Positions 1-7,239 of a DNA stretch of 13,478 nt are shown piece by piece. The translations under genes were made by a program, and so were the position numbers. This stretch comes from Pelobacter sp. UBA5610. GTDB taxonomy: Bacteria > Desulfobacterota > Desulfuromonadia > Desulfuromonadales > Syntrophotaleaceae. Position 1 is the stretch's first letter. Each line of letters opens with the position of its first letter. Below the pieces are notes generated by a model. The model ran no database searches. It was not told the origin of the DNA and was given only the letters and a program-made list of their open reading frames with translations. The stretch is from positions 29,828-43,305 of the forward strand of contig DIKU01000109.1 of assembly GCA_002424645.1 (NCBI GenBank), in the 5' to 3' direction.

Positions 1-251
1 GCCACCGCCGCGCGGGTTTCCGGATAGCCGGCATTGTTCATATATCGGTGCATGCCCGGTTGCGGGTTTTGCACCAGGTTAAGCAGTGCCTTGTTGAAGG
101 CCTCGGGAGGTTCGGTAGAGGGATTGCCAAGGGTAAAGTCGAACACCTGGTCTTCGCCGTGAATGGCTTTTAGGCGTGTGCCCTCTTCGAACATCTTGCG
201 AATCCAAGATGCGCGTTCAATGAATCCGGAAATCTTACTGGAAATTGCCAT
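1..251 (-). CDS. PLP-dependent class I/II aminotransferase, N-terminal fragment
   Basis: Reading the minus strand from the ATG at 251 gives 83 codons open to the window edge, so only the N-terminus is present. The start is supported by AAGGGAGG a few bases upstream. The peptide begins MAISSKISGFIERASWI and contains DFTLGNPSTEPP (about residues 38-49) and HRYMNNAGYPETR (about 67-79). These match the N-terminal pattern of fold-type I aminotransferases (a GNP segment followed by Y...GxxxxR). The PLP lysine lies outside the window, so the substrate cannot be read. The gene is divergent from the Phe/Tyr cluster. A role in transaminating phenylpyruvate or 4-hydroxyphenylpyruvate is an attractive inference from position, but an aspartate- or alanine-type enzyme is equally possible. 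Confidence 0.85.
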   Translation of the reverse strand, partial: MAISSKISGFIERASWIRKMFEEGTRLKAIHGEDQVFDFTLGNPSTEPPEAFNKALLNLVQNPQPGMHRYMNNAGYPETRAAV

Positions 252-409
252 GTGGCCTCCCTTATCGAAAACAAATTTGATCATTTTTGCCGCAGTGTAA
301 TTGCTGAGACATAACGGGTCAAGGATTAAGGAATGATAAAGGCTTTCGTTTGCTTTTTGTGCATGGATAGGCTAATCTTTCAAGCCAAATTTCTCTGGGT
401 GGGGTGACC
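252..409. promoter_or_regulatory. Divergent intergenic region with candidate pheA promoters
   Basis: This 158-base AT-rich gap separates the minus-strand aminotransferase from pheA. On the plus strand two promoter-like elements can be read. One is a TGTAAT -10 hexamer at 296-301 with no good -35. The other is TTGCTT at 350-355, a 17-base spacer, and TAATCT at 373-378. Both are weak matches to the sigma-70 consensus. The first would transcribe the small leader ORF at 333-407; the second would start inside or after it. No convincing promoter was found for the divergent aminotransferase, although it must have one here. Confidence 0.3.
333..407 (+). other. Candidate Phe-containing leader peptide ORF upstream of pheA
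   Basis: A 24-codon ORF starts at ATG 333, seven bases after a good Shine-Dalgarno sequence (AAGGA, 321-325), and stops with TGA at 405-407, two bases before the proposed pheA ATG at 410. It encodes four Phe (residues 5, 8, 16 and 20), one Trp and no Tyr. This recalls leader peptides such as pheL of enterobacteria, but the Phe codons are not consecutive and no terminator hairpin with a U-tract lies between it and pheA. Translational coupling to pheA is therefore more likely than classical attenuation, if the ORF is real. T-rich sequence could give the Phe codons by chance. Confidence 0.3.
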
Positions 410-1492
410 ATGACCAAAAACGATCTAAACGTTTTATCTGTACTGCGTCAGAAGATCGATGCCGTTGACGACCAGATCCTGTCCCTTCTTAACCAGCGGG
501 CTTGTCTCGCACAGGAAATCGGTCACGCCAAGGCCGGGCAGGGGCTCGATTATTACAACCCTGGTCGCGAACTGGCTGTGTTTGAACGACTTATCGCTCA
601 GAACAGTGGTCCTTTTCCCTCTGAGGCTATCCGGCGCGTGTTTAGAGAGATTATCTCCGCATCGTTGTCGCTCGAACAGCCCATCAAGGTTGCTTTTCTG
701 GGACCGGCAGCAACTTTTACCCACCAGGCATCTCAGCGGCAGTTCGGGTTTTCCGCGCAGTTGACCGCGCAGAAAAGCATCCCTGCCGTATTTGAAGAGG
801 TGCGCAGGGGGCGCGCCGATTACGGCGTGGTGCCGGTAGAAAATACCACTGAAGGCATCGTGTCGCATACGCTGGACATGTTCATTGAATCCGATCTTAT
901 GATCAATGCCGAAATTCTCTTGGAAATCTCCCATGATCTCCTGTCTCTGACCGGCAACATGGAGGATATTCGCAAGATCATGTCGCATCCCCAGGCGTTG
1001 GCTCAATGCCGACACTGGCTAGAAGACAATCTTCCCGATGTGCCGTTGCTCGATGCCCCCAGTACCGCTATGGCGGCCCGCCAGGCGGCGGAGGATCCCA
1101 GCGTGGCGGCCATTGCCAGTGAGATTGCGGCGTCCCTGTACGGATTGCGTACCGTCAAGCCCAAAATTCAGGATAACACCAACAACGTTACCCGCTTTCT
1201 GGTCGTCGGCCGTAATCTGACCGGGCGCACCGGACACGATAAAACCTCGATCATGTTCATCGTCGCAGATGAGCCTGGCATCCTCTCCAGAATGCTTGAA
1301 CCGTTCAGCAGTCGGGGAATAAACCTTGCGAAGATTGAAAGCCGTCCCATCAAGTCCAAAGCCTGGGAGTATGTTTTCTTTCTTGATCTGGAAGGGCATG
1401 TTGAGGATGTCGCCATCAGCGAGGCCTTGACCGAACTGAAAGCCTGCTGTCGTTCCTTCAAGGTTCTGGGTTCTTATCCTCGTTGTCGTTGA
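410..1492 (+). CDS. pheA: Bifunctional chorismate mutase / prephenate dehydratase (P-protein)
   Basis: Converts chorismate to prephenate and then to phenylpyruvate, the committed route to phenylalanine, in the cytosol. The 360-residue protein has an AroQ-type chorismate mutase domain (about 1-88; LRQKIDAVDDQILSLLNQR with Arg13, Arg30 and Lys41), a prephenate dehydratase domain (about 92-270; GPAATFTHQA, VPVENTTEG and the TRF triplet at 261-263), and a C-terminal ACT domain (about 278-357) with the ESRP motif at 310-313 that normally binds Phe for feedback inhibition. Length and order match the usual P-protein. ATG 410 is preferred because a G-rich Shine-Dalgarno (GGGTGGGG) lies just upstream; an in-frame GTG at 404 would add two residues. 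tyrA begins 44 bases after the stop. Confidence 0.97.
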   Translation: MTKNDLNVLSVLRQKIDAVDDQILSLLNQRACLAQEIGHAKAGQGLDYYNPGRELAVFERLIAQNSGPFPSEAIRRVFREIISASLSLEQPIKVAFLGPAATFTHQASQRQFGFSAQLTAQKSIPAVFEEVRRGRADYGVVPVENTTEGIVSHTLDMFIESDLMINAEILLEISHDLLSLTGNMEDIRKIMSHPQALAQCRHWLEDNLPDVPLLDAPSTAMAARQAAEDPSVAAIASEIAASLYGLRTVKPKIQDNTNNVTRFLVVGRNLTGRTGHDKTSIMFIVADEPGILSRMLEPFSSRGINLAKIESRPIKSKAWEYVFFLDLEGHVEDVAISEALTELKACCRSFKVLGSYPRCR

Positions 1493-1536
1493 GTATTTGA
1501 TTAATTTTATCCTTATCACAGGTGAAGATATATAAC

Positions 1537-2403
1537 ATGGCGGAGTTTTTTGTTCCCAAATTGGCTGTGGTCGGTGTCGGTCTTATCGGTGGTTCTTTTG
1601 CCCTTGCGCTTAAAGAGGCCGGCCTGGTCGGCGAGATAGTCGGTATCGGAAGGGGTCGGGCCAACCTGGAGACGGCTCGCGAAAAAGGTATCATCGATGC
1701 TTTTACGCATTCGTTGTCCGAAGGTGTTGCCGGAGCTGATGTGGTTTTCCTATCGACCCCGGTACAGACCCTGTCCAAGGTTGCATCGGAAGTTTTACCC
1801 CATATGAAGCCCGGGGCTATTCTGACGGATGGCGGTAGCGTCAAAGCGGAGGTTATTGCAGCTATTGAGCCGATGCTGCCCGCAGATGTGCATTTTGTGC
1901 CCGGACATCCCGTGGCCGGCACGGAACAGAGTGGCGCCGCTGCGGCCTTTGCGACCCTCTACCGAGGGCGTCGATGTATTCTTACCCCGACTTCCCGTAC
2001 CTCTCCGGATGCTCTGGAGAAGATAAAGTATCTGTGGCAAGCAGCCGGTAGCGATGTGGTTGTCATGACACCGGAAAAACACGACAGGATTTTAGCTGCC
2101 ATCAGTCACCTCCCGCATATGGTTGCATACGCTCTGGTCGATGCCGTTGACAATTGCAGTGATGAGAATGAAAATATCCTCAATTATTCGGCAGGCGGGT
2201 TTCGCGATTTTACCCGTATAGCGTCTTCCGATCCGACCATGTGGCGGGATATCGCTCTGAGCAATCGTGCTGCCTTGCTGGAAGTGATCGAAAAGTTTGA
2301 AAAAAGTCTGACTGAGGTCAAGCAGGATATCGCCGCTGGCAACAGCGAGGGGTTGTTTGAATTTTTTCTGCGTTCAAAGCAGAGGCGAGATGCCATTATT
2401 TAA
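1537..2403 (+). CDS. tyrA: Prephenate dehydrogenase
   Basis: Oxidative decarboxylation of prephenate to 4-hydroxyphenylpyruvate, the tyrosine branch that competes with PheA for prephenate. The protein has 288 residues. The N-terminal Rossmann motif GVGLIGGS (13-20) binds NAD(P). The signature GHPVAGTEQSG (123-133) carries His124, equivalent to the substrate-contacting histidine of the family, and the helical dimerisation half contains SHLPHMVAYAL (190-200) and GGFRDFTRIASSDP (220-233). There is no C-terminal ACT domain and no fused chorismate mutase, so feedback by Tyr through an ACT domain is not expected. ATG 1537 is chosen because AGGTGA (1520-1525) precedes it; a GTG at 1522 would add five residues but has no clear ribosome-binding site. 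Same operon as pheA and aroA. Confidence 0.96.
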   Translation: MAEFFVPKLAVVGVGLIGGSFALALKEAGLVGEIVGIGRGRANLETAREKGIIDAFTHSLSEGVAGADVVFLSTPVQTLSKVASEVLPHMKPGAILTDGGSVKAEVIAAIEPMLPADVHFVPGHPVAGTEQSGAAAAFATLYRGRRCILTPTSRTSPDALEKIKYLWQAAGSDVVVMTPEKHDRILAAISHLPHMVAYALVDAVDNCSDENENILNYSAGGFRDFTRIASSDPTMWRDIALSNRAALLEVIEKFEKSLTEVKQDIAAGNSEGLFEFFLRSKQRRDAII

Positions 2404-2485
2404 AAGTGTGTGCGATTGACTGTATGGATGAATCTTACTTTGAGGGCCTGGTGGTATCTCAAGCATAGAGCACATTGGGGGAGCA

Positions 2486-3781
2486 ATGAGTGAACAGCAA
2501 ATAATTCAACCTGGTGGCCGTTTGTGCGGTGAAGTGCAGGTGCCCGGAGACAAGTCCATTTCCCATAGGGCTATTATGCTTGGCGCATTGGGGGAGGGGG
2601 AGACGGTCGTCCGTGGTCTGCTGCGCGGCGAGGACAATCTTGCGACCCTTGCAGCTTTTCGATCCATGGGTGTTGAAGTCGCCGAGGATGCTGATGGTAC
2701 TTTGCATATCGCCGGTCGTGGCTTGCATGGATTGCAGGAGCCTCAGGATGTCATCGATTGCGGCAACTCCGGGACCACCATGCGGTTGATGACAGGTCTT
2801 CTGGCCGGTCAGCAATTTTTTTCGGTCATGACGGGCGACCGGTTTTTGCGCAAGCGTCCGATGAAACGTGTTGTCGCGCCCTTGACCACGATGGGAGCAC
2901 GCATTCTTGGCCGGCTCGGCGGCGAATATGCTCCGTTGGCCATTCAGGGGCAGGCGTTGAAAGGCATAACCCATCATTCCTCTGTCGCCAGCGCGCAGGT
3001 CAAGTCCGCTCTTTTGTTGGCCGGGTTGTATGCCGAGGGTCCGACAACCATCCATGAACCACATCTTTCCAGGGACCACAGCGAGCGCATGTTAGCCTGG
3101 TTCGGTGCGGATGTCAGACCGTTTGTCGGTGGGGTTACTCTTATGCCCGGTGCGCGCTTGCAGGGGCGAGAGGTTGTGGTGCCGGGGGATATTTCCTCCG
3201 CGGCCTTTTTCATGGTAGCAGCGCTTATTGTCCCCGGTTCTGAGTTGCTTATAAAGCAGGTTGGCGTTAACCCGACCCGCAGTGGTATCATAGACATCCT
3301 GCGGCAAATGGGTGGTGACATTTCTTTGCTCAATGAGCGTGACTGCTCCGGTGAACCTGTTGCCGATATTCTGGTCCGGGCCAGCGAACTCAAGGGGATT
3401 GATATCGGCGGGAGTGTTGTGCCGCGAGCCATTGATGAATTCCCCGTTGTCAGTGTGGCGGCAGCTTTTGCCCAAGGGCAGACGGTCATACGTGATGCCA
3501 AGGAGTTGCGGGTCAAGGAGACCGATCGCATCGCATCCATGTGCTCCGAACTTGGTGCTCTAGGCGCCTTGGTCGAAGCTCGCGATGACGGCATGGTGAT
3601 TAACGGCGGCGCTCCCCTGGGCGCAGGTACGGTCTCCTCTTTGGGTGATCATCGTATCGGCATGAGCCTGGCTGTGGCGGCATTGCGCGCTTCGGGGCCG
3701 GTGACGGTTGTTGATACGGAATGTACGGCAACCTCTTTTCCAGGTTTTTGGGAACTCTTTAATGGGGTTCGTGAAAGTTGA
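2486..3781 (+). CDS. aroA: 3-phosphoshikimate 1-carboxyvinyltransferase (EPSP synthase), class II-like
   Basis: Transfers enolpyruvyl from PEP to shikimate-3-phosphate, the sixth step of the shikimate pathway. The 431-residue protein shows GDKSISHR (21-28), DCGNSGTTMR (91-100), SAQVK (169-173), RDHSE (196-200), NPTR (262-265), DEFP (317-320), RVKETDRI (342-349) and GDHR (387-390). The set GDKS, SAQxK, RxHS-E and NxTR is the signature used for class II EPSP synthases, whereas class I enzymes such as that of E. coli have LGNAGTAMRPL at the PEP loop. ATG 2486 follows GGGGGAG at the right distance. An 82-base gap separates it from tyrA and no convincing separate promoter was seen there. cmk follows 42 bases downstream. 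Confidence 0.97.
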   Translation: MSEQQIIQPGGRLCGEVQVPGDKSISHRAIMLGALGEGETVVRGLLRGEDNLATLAAFRSMGVEVAEDADGTLHIAGRGLHGLQEPQDVIDCGNSGTTMRLMTGLLAGQQFFSVMTGDRFLRKRPMKRVVAPLTTMGARILGRLGGEYAPLAIQGQALKGITHHSSVASAQVKSALLLAGLYAEGPTTIHEPHLSRDHSERMLAWFGADVRPFVGGVTLMPGARLQGREVVVPGDISSAAFFMVAALIVPGSELLIKQVGVNPTRSGIIDILRQMGGDISLLNERDCSGEPVADILVRASELKGIDIGGSVVPRAIDEFPVVSVAAAFAQGQTVIRDAKELRVKETDRIASMCSELGALGALVEARDDGMVINGGAPLGAGTVSSLGDHRIGMSLAVAALRASGPVTVVDTECTATSFPGFWELFNGVRES

Positions 3782-3818
3782 GGTAAAGGTTTCTTACCTG
3801 AAAGTGCTAGAAAGGTAA
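3781..3818 (+). promoter_or_regulatory. Candidate alternative hairpins controlling the cmk ribosome-binding site
   Basis: AGGTAA occurs twice, at 3781-3786 and at 3813-3818, and TTACCT lies between them at 3794-3799. TTACCT can pair with the first copy (loop of 7 bases) or with the second copy (loop of 13 bases). The second copy is the Shine-Dalgarno region of cmk, which starts at 3824. The two hairpins exclude each other and the second would hide the ribosome-binding site. Each stem is only 6 bp, so the effect could be small or accidental. Confidence 0.3.
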
Positions 3819-3823
3819 CCATA

Positions 3824-4528
3824 TTGAAACAGGAGTTTATTATAGCCATAGACGGTCCGTCCGGAGTCGGCAAGAGTACTCTGAGTCGTCGCCTGGCCGA
3901 GAAGCTTCGGTATGTGAATATCGATACCGGTGCCATGTATCGTTCGGTGGCCCTGGCCGCCCATAGGGCCGGCATTGCCATGAACGATGGTGATGCTCTG
4001 GAACAGCTGTGTGCGCATCTCGAAATCAGGTTTGTTCGCATGGATGGGCTGGAAAAAGTTCTGCTGGATGGAGAGGATGTATCGGAGGCTATCCGCACGC
4101 CCGAGATAAGTCTGTTGTCTTCGCAGGTTTCCGCACAACCTGCCGTGCGACGGGCTATGTTGTCCCTGCAACGAAAGATGGGGGAACGCGGCGGTGTTGT
4201 GCTGGAGGGTCGGGATATCGGGACCGTTGTTTTTCCTATGGCCGAGGTGAAGTTTTTTCTGGCGGCAACGGCCTCGGAGCGGGCAAAGCGCAGGTATCTT
4301 GAACTCAAAGCGAAAGGTCTTGATGTTGACCTTGCCCAGACACTCGCCGAGGTTGAGGCGAGGGATGCCGCCGATTGCGGCCGCGAGCACGCACCCTTGC
4401 GGCAGGCCCAGGATGCGGTGCTTATTGATACGACTGTTCTTGATATCGATCAGGTGCTCGATCGTATGCTCGAGGTGGTGACCGAACGTCAGGCAGTTTG
4501 TCATACAAAAGGGAGTGTAACCCCATGA
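3824..4528 (+). CDS. cmk: Cytidylate kinase
   Basis: Phosphorylates CMP and dCMP to the diphosphates using ATP, feeding CTP and dCTP pools. The 234-residue protein starts with a beta strand and the P-loop GPSGVGKST (11-19), followed by DTGAMYR (34-40), EGRDIGT (128-134) and the LID/late motif RDAADCGREHAPL (180-192) ending in DAVLIDTT, all typical of bacterial CMP kinases. The start codon is TTG at 3824: no ATG fits, the P-loop sits at the expected distance, and AAAGGT lies seven bases upstream. The rare start, together with the alternative hairpins just upstream, suggests moderated translation. The stop overlaps the ispH start (ATGA), which implies coupling. Confidence 0.96.
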   Translation: MKQEFIIAIDGPSGVGKSTLSRRLAEKLRYVNIDTGAMYRSVALAAHRAGIAMNDGDALEQLCAHLEIRFVRMDGLEKVLLDGEDVSEAIRTPEISLLSSQVSAQPAVRRAMLSLQRKMGERGGVVLEGRDIGTVVFPMAEVKFFLAATASERAKRRYLELKAKGLDVDLAQTLAEVEARDAADCGREHAPLRQAQDAVLIDTTVLDIDQVLDRMLEVVTERQAVCHTKGSVTP

Positions 4529-5364
4529 AGATTATTCTGGCCGACAGCGCCGGGTTTTGTTTTGGCGTAAAACGCGCCACCAATCTGGCTTTTGAGGCTG
4601 CGGAGCAATATCCGCATATCTGTTCTTTAGGTCCTATTATTCATTCGCCCCAAGTTGTCAAGAAGCTTGAAGAAAAGGGCGTTAAAGTTATTCGCAAGGT
4701 CGAAGATATCGACCATGGAGCCGTTATCATTCGCTCTCATGGTATAACGGCTGAAGAGCTTGATGTGATACATCATCGTGCTCTTAATATCGTCGATGCC
4801 ACTTGTCCCTTTGTAAAAAAAGCCCAGGATTACGCCACCATGCTCTGTAATGAAGGGTATTCGGTGGTTTTGGTCGGAGAAAAGGATCATCCTGAAGTGC
4901 AGGGAATTATTTCCTATACGCGCGGGGGAGAGGTCTTTGTGGTGGCTGATTGCAAGGAAGCACAGCGCTTGCCCGACAGGCCCAAGCTGGGCATCGTTGC
5001 CCAGACCACCCAGTCTTTCAAGAACCTGCAGCAGGTAGCCGATACCTGTCTTGAAAAGAGTAAGGAAGTAAGGATCTTCAACACCATTTGCGATGCAACT
5101 TCTGTGCGTCAGAACGAGGCACGTAAAATTGCCTGCGAGGCTGATCTCATGCTGGTCGTCGGGGGATTCAACAGTGCCAACACTACCCGGTTGGCACAGA
5201 TTTGCCAGGAGATCCAGCCACGGACCTTTCATGTGGAGACCGCGGAGCAAATTCAGGATTCCTGGTTTGACGGCGTGGGTTGCGTGGGGATCACTGCAGG
5301 CGCATCGACGCCCCGTTGGATTATTGATGAAGTGGTCGAACTGGTTTCGGCTATGTCTAAATAA
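4525..5364 (+). CDS. ispH: 4-hydroxy-3-methylbut-2-enyl diphosphate reductase
   Basis: Last enzyme of the MEP (non-mevalonate) pathway: reduces HMBPP to IPP and DMAPP using a [4Fe-4S] cluster. The 279-residue protein keeps the three cluster cysteines at 12 (AGFCFGV), 94 (DATCPFV) and 189 (NTICDAT), the substrate histidines in GPIIHSP (His40) and EKDHPEVQG (His122) with Glu124, and the TTQ, SxN and GASTP binding segments (161-163, 217-219, 260-263). ATG 4525 overlaps the cmk stop by four bases and has GGGAG (4511-4515) upstream, so the pair is probably translationally coupled. The neighbouring rpsA is notable because in several Clostridia IspH and S1 domains are fused in one polypeptide; here they are separate genes. 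Confidence 0.97.
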   Translation: MKIILADSAGFCFGVKRATNLAFEAAEQYPHICSLGPIIHSPQVVKKLEEKGVKVIRKVEDIDHGAVIIRSHGITAEELDVIHHRALNIVDATCPFVKKAQDYATMLCNEGYSVVLVGEKDHPEVQGIISYTRGGEVFVVADCKEAQRLPDRPKLGIVAQTTQSFKNLQQVADTCLEKSKEVRIFNTICDATSVRQNEARKIACEADLMLVVGGFNSANTTRLAQICQEIQPRTFHVETAEQIQDSWFDGVGCVGITAGASTPRWIIDEVVELVSAMSK

Positions 5365-5368
5365 ATGT

Positions 5369-5397
5369 TTGTTTTTTGAAGGTTACCGTGCTATGTT
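5369..5397 (+). promoter_or_regulatory. Candidate extended -10 promoter for rpsA
   Basis: TTGTTT at 5369-5374, a 17-base spacer and TATGTT at 5392-5397, with TG at 5389-5390 in the extended -10 position. The match to sigma-70 is partial but the spacing is ideal and the location, right after the ispH stop and about 70 bases before rpsA, suits a separate promoter for a highly expressed ribosomal protein. Transcription would begin near 5404. Confidence 0.4.
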
Positions 5398-5402
5398 TAC
5401 GC

Positions 5403-5437
5403 CGATGACCTCAGGGGCATCGCTGTCGCCGGGCGGC
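5403..5437 (+). promoter_or_regulatory. Stem-loops in the rpsA leader
   Basis: CGATG (5403-5407) can pair with CATCG (5418-5422), with an inner CC/GG pairing, followed by a small GC hairpin GCC/GGC (5428-5437). Both lie between the candidate promoter and the rpsA ribosome-binding site (AGGGGG, 5451-5456). In E. coli S1 represses its own translation by binding a structured rpsA leader; a similar role here is an inference. A 19-codon ORF (5393-5452), whose stop overlaps AGGGGG, crosses the same stretch; it would only be translated from read-through of ispH. Confidence 0.3.
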
Positions 5438-5467
5438 AGGATTATCGTTTAGGGGGTAAGTTTGTTA

Positions 5468-7183
5468 ATGGTAAAAAATCACGAAGACAAAGATGAATTC
5501 ATGGATGATGAATTCGAAGACATGGACATGAGCTTCAGTGAGCTTTTTGAGAATAGCATCAAAGAGCTCAACGTTGGCGATGTTGTCGAAGGTACTGTTC
5601 TGCAAATCAACGGCGATATGGTTGTCGTTGATGTCGGCTACAAATCCGAAGGCATTATTCCTCTGGCTGAATTCAGTGATGAAAACGGCAAGGTAGATGT
5701 CAAGGTCGGGGACAAGATCGATGTGCTTTTCGAGCGTCGTGAGAACGAAAACGGCCTGATCAGTCTCTCCAAAGAAAAAGCCGATCGTCAGAAGATCTGG
5801 AACAACCTTGAAGAAGGTGCCGTTGTTGAAGGACGTGTTGCTGCCCGTATTAAAGGTGGTCTGTCCGTTGACATCGGGGTTAACGCCTTCCTGCCCGGTT
5901 CCCAGGTTGACCTGCGGCCTGTCCGCAACCTGGATAAACTTCTGGGTGAAACCTTCGAATTCAAGATCATTAAGCTTAATAAGAGACGTGGCAATATCGT
6001 TCTGTCGCGCCGGGTACTGTTGGAAGAACAACGCGAAACCCTGCGTCAGGACACTCTTGAAACCCTCTCCGAGGATCAGGAAGTCGTCGGTATTGTCAAG
6101 AATCTCACCGATTACGGTGCATTTATTGACCTGGGTGGTATCGATGGCCTGCTGCATATCACCGATATGTCGTGGGGTCGCGTTGCCCATCCTTCCGACG
6201 TTCTTGCCGTTGGCGATAAGATCAAGGTTAAAGTGCTCAAGTTCGATCGGGATAAAGAACGTGTTTCCCTTGGCCTTAAGCAACTTGCCGCCGATCCTTG
6301 GCTCAGCGTTGCTGAACGCTATCCTTCCGGTATGCGGGTTACAGGCAAGGTTGTCAGTCTGACCGATTACGGCGCTTTCATTGAGCTTGATGAAGGTGTT
6401 GAAGGCCTGATTCACGTAAGCGAAATGAGCTGGACAAAACGCATCAAGCATCCCAGCAAAGTTCTCAATATCGGTGATGAGGTTGAGTCTGTCGTGCTGG
6501 CAGTCGATGTAGCCAACCGCCGTATCTCCCTGGGTCTCAAGCAAATCGAGCGCAATCCCTGGGAAATCATCGGTGAGAAATTCCCGATGGGTACCATTAT
6601 CGAAGGCCAGGTTAAGAACATTACCGATTTCGGTATCTTCGTTGGCGTCGATGACGGTATCGATGGTTTGGTACACATCTCCGATCTTTCCTGGACCAAG
6701 CGTATCAAGCATCCTTCCGAATTGTTCAAGAAGGGGGATGTTGTCAAGGCTGTCGTTCTCAACATCGATCAGGACAACGAGCGTTTCTCCCTCGGGATCA
6801 AGCAGCTCGCTTCCGATCCTTGGCAGACCATTGCGACCCGTTACGCACCCGGTACCATGATCAAGGGCAAGGTAACCTCCGTTACCGATTTCGGTATCTT
6901 CCTTGAAGTTGAAGAAGGTATTGAAGGCCTGATCCATGTATCCGAGATCAGTAAAGAAAAAGTCGACACGCCCAAAGACTTTGCCAAAATTGGCGATAAT
7001 CTCGAGGCTGTTGTGCTGCACGTGGACACCGAAGACAAGAAAATTGCCTTGTCCATCAAGCATGTTGCACAGCACAGAGAAAAAGCCGAAGTTGATGCTT
7101 TCCTCGGTTCCCAGAAAAGTGCTACATCCAACCTTGGTGACATCTTCAAAGGCGCTCTCGATAAGGCCGGCGACAAAGAATAA
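5468..7183 (+). CDS. rpsA: 30S ribosomal protein S1
   Basis: RNA-binding ribosomal protein that helps recruit mRNA to the 30S subunit. The 571-residue protein has an acidic N-terminus and six S1 (OB-fold) repeats at about 36-103, 117-183, 203-272, 288-360, 375-446 and 462-533, then a basic tail ending in a DAFLGSQK...LGDIFKGAL segment. As in other S1 proteins the first two repeats, which dock to the ribosome, are divergent, and repeats 3-6 carry the canonical TDYGAF/TDFGIF and G(L)IHVSE motifs. SWTKRIKHPS is identical in repeats 4 and 5, a sign of internal duplication. ATG 5468 is preferred; a TTG two codons upstream at 5462 lies closer to AGGGGG and cannot be excluded. Length is close to the 557-residue E. 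coli protein. Confidence 0.97.
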   Translation: MVKNHEDKDEFMDDEFEDMDMSFSELFENSIKELNVGDVVEGTVLQINGDMVVVDVGYKSEGIIPLAEFSDENGKVDVKVGDKIDVLFERRENENGLISLSKEKADRQKIWNNLEEGAVVEGRVAARIKGGLSVDIGVNAFLPGSQVDLRPVRNLDKLLGETFEFKIIKLNKRRGNIVLSRRVLLEEQRETLRQDTLETLSEDQEVVGIVKNLTDYGAFIDLGGIDGLLHITDMSWGRVAHPSDVLAVGDKIKVKVLKFDRDKERVSLGLKQLAADPWLSVAERYPSGMRVTGKVVSLTDYGAFIELDEGVEGLIHVSEMSWTKRIKHPSKVLNIGDEVESVVLAVDVANRRISLGLKQIERNPWEIIGEKFPMGTIIEGQVKNITDFGIFVGVDDGIDGLVHISDLSWTKRIKHPSELFKKGDVVKAVVLNIDQDNERFSLGIKQLASDPWQTIATRYAPGTMIKGKVTSVTDFGIFLEVEEGIEGLIHVSEISKEKVDTPKDFAKIGDNLEAVVLHVDTEDKKIALSIKHVAQHREKAEVDAFLGSQKSATSNLGDIFKGALDKAGDKE

Positions 7184-7197
7184 TCCTCTTATCGGAT

Positions 7198-7228
7198 CGT
7201 ATCGGCCCGCCTCCGGTGGGCCGATACG
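7198..7228 (+). other. Long GC-rich stem-loop between rpsA and sppA
   Basis: CGTATCGGCCC (7198-7208) is an exact inverted repeat of GGGCCGATACG (7218-7228). The stem can continue inward through G-T, C-G and C-G pairs to a 3-base loop, giving about 14 bp. It starts 14 bases after the rpsA stop and ends three bases before the sppA ribosome-binding site (AAGG, 7232-7235). No T-run follows, so it is not a standard intrinsic terminator. It is more likely an mRNA 3'-end stabiliser or processing site that separates very high rpsA expression from sppA, or a structure that limits sppA initiation. That role is inferred. Confidence 0.6.
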
Positions 7229-7239
7229 CATAAGGCTCC

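Noticed and set aside
434..1015. A 193-codon minus-strand frame inside pheA
   Set aside because: Shadow of pheA; the plus-strand product has complete chorismate mutase, dehydratase and ACT motifs over the same bases.
2416..2485. TTGACT at 2416-2421 as a separate aroA promoter
   Set aside because: A near-consensus -35, but no acceptable -10 hexamer at 16-18 bases; the gap is short and the genes are probably co-transcribed.
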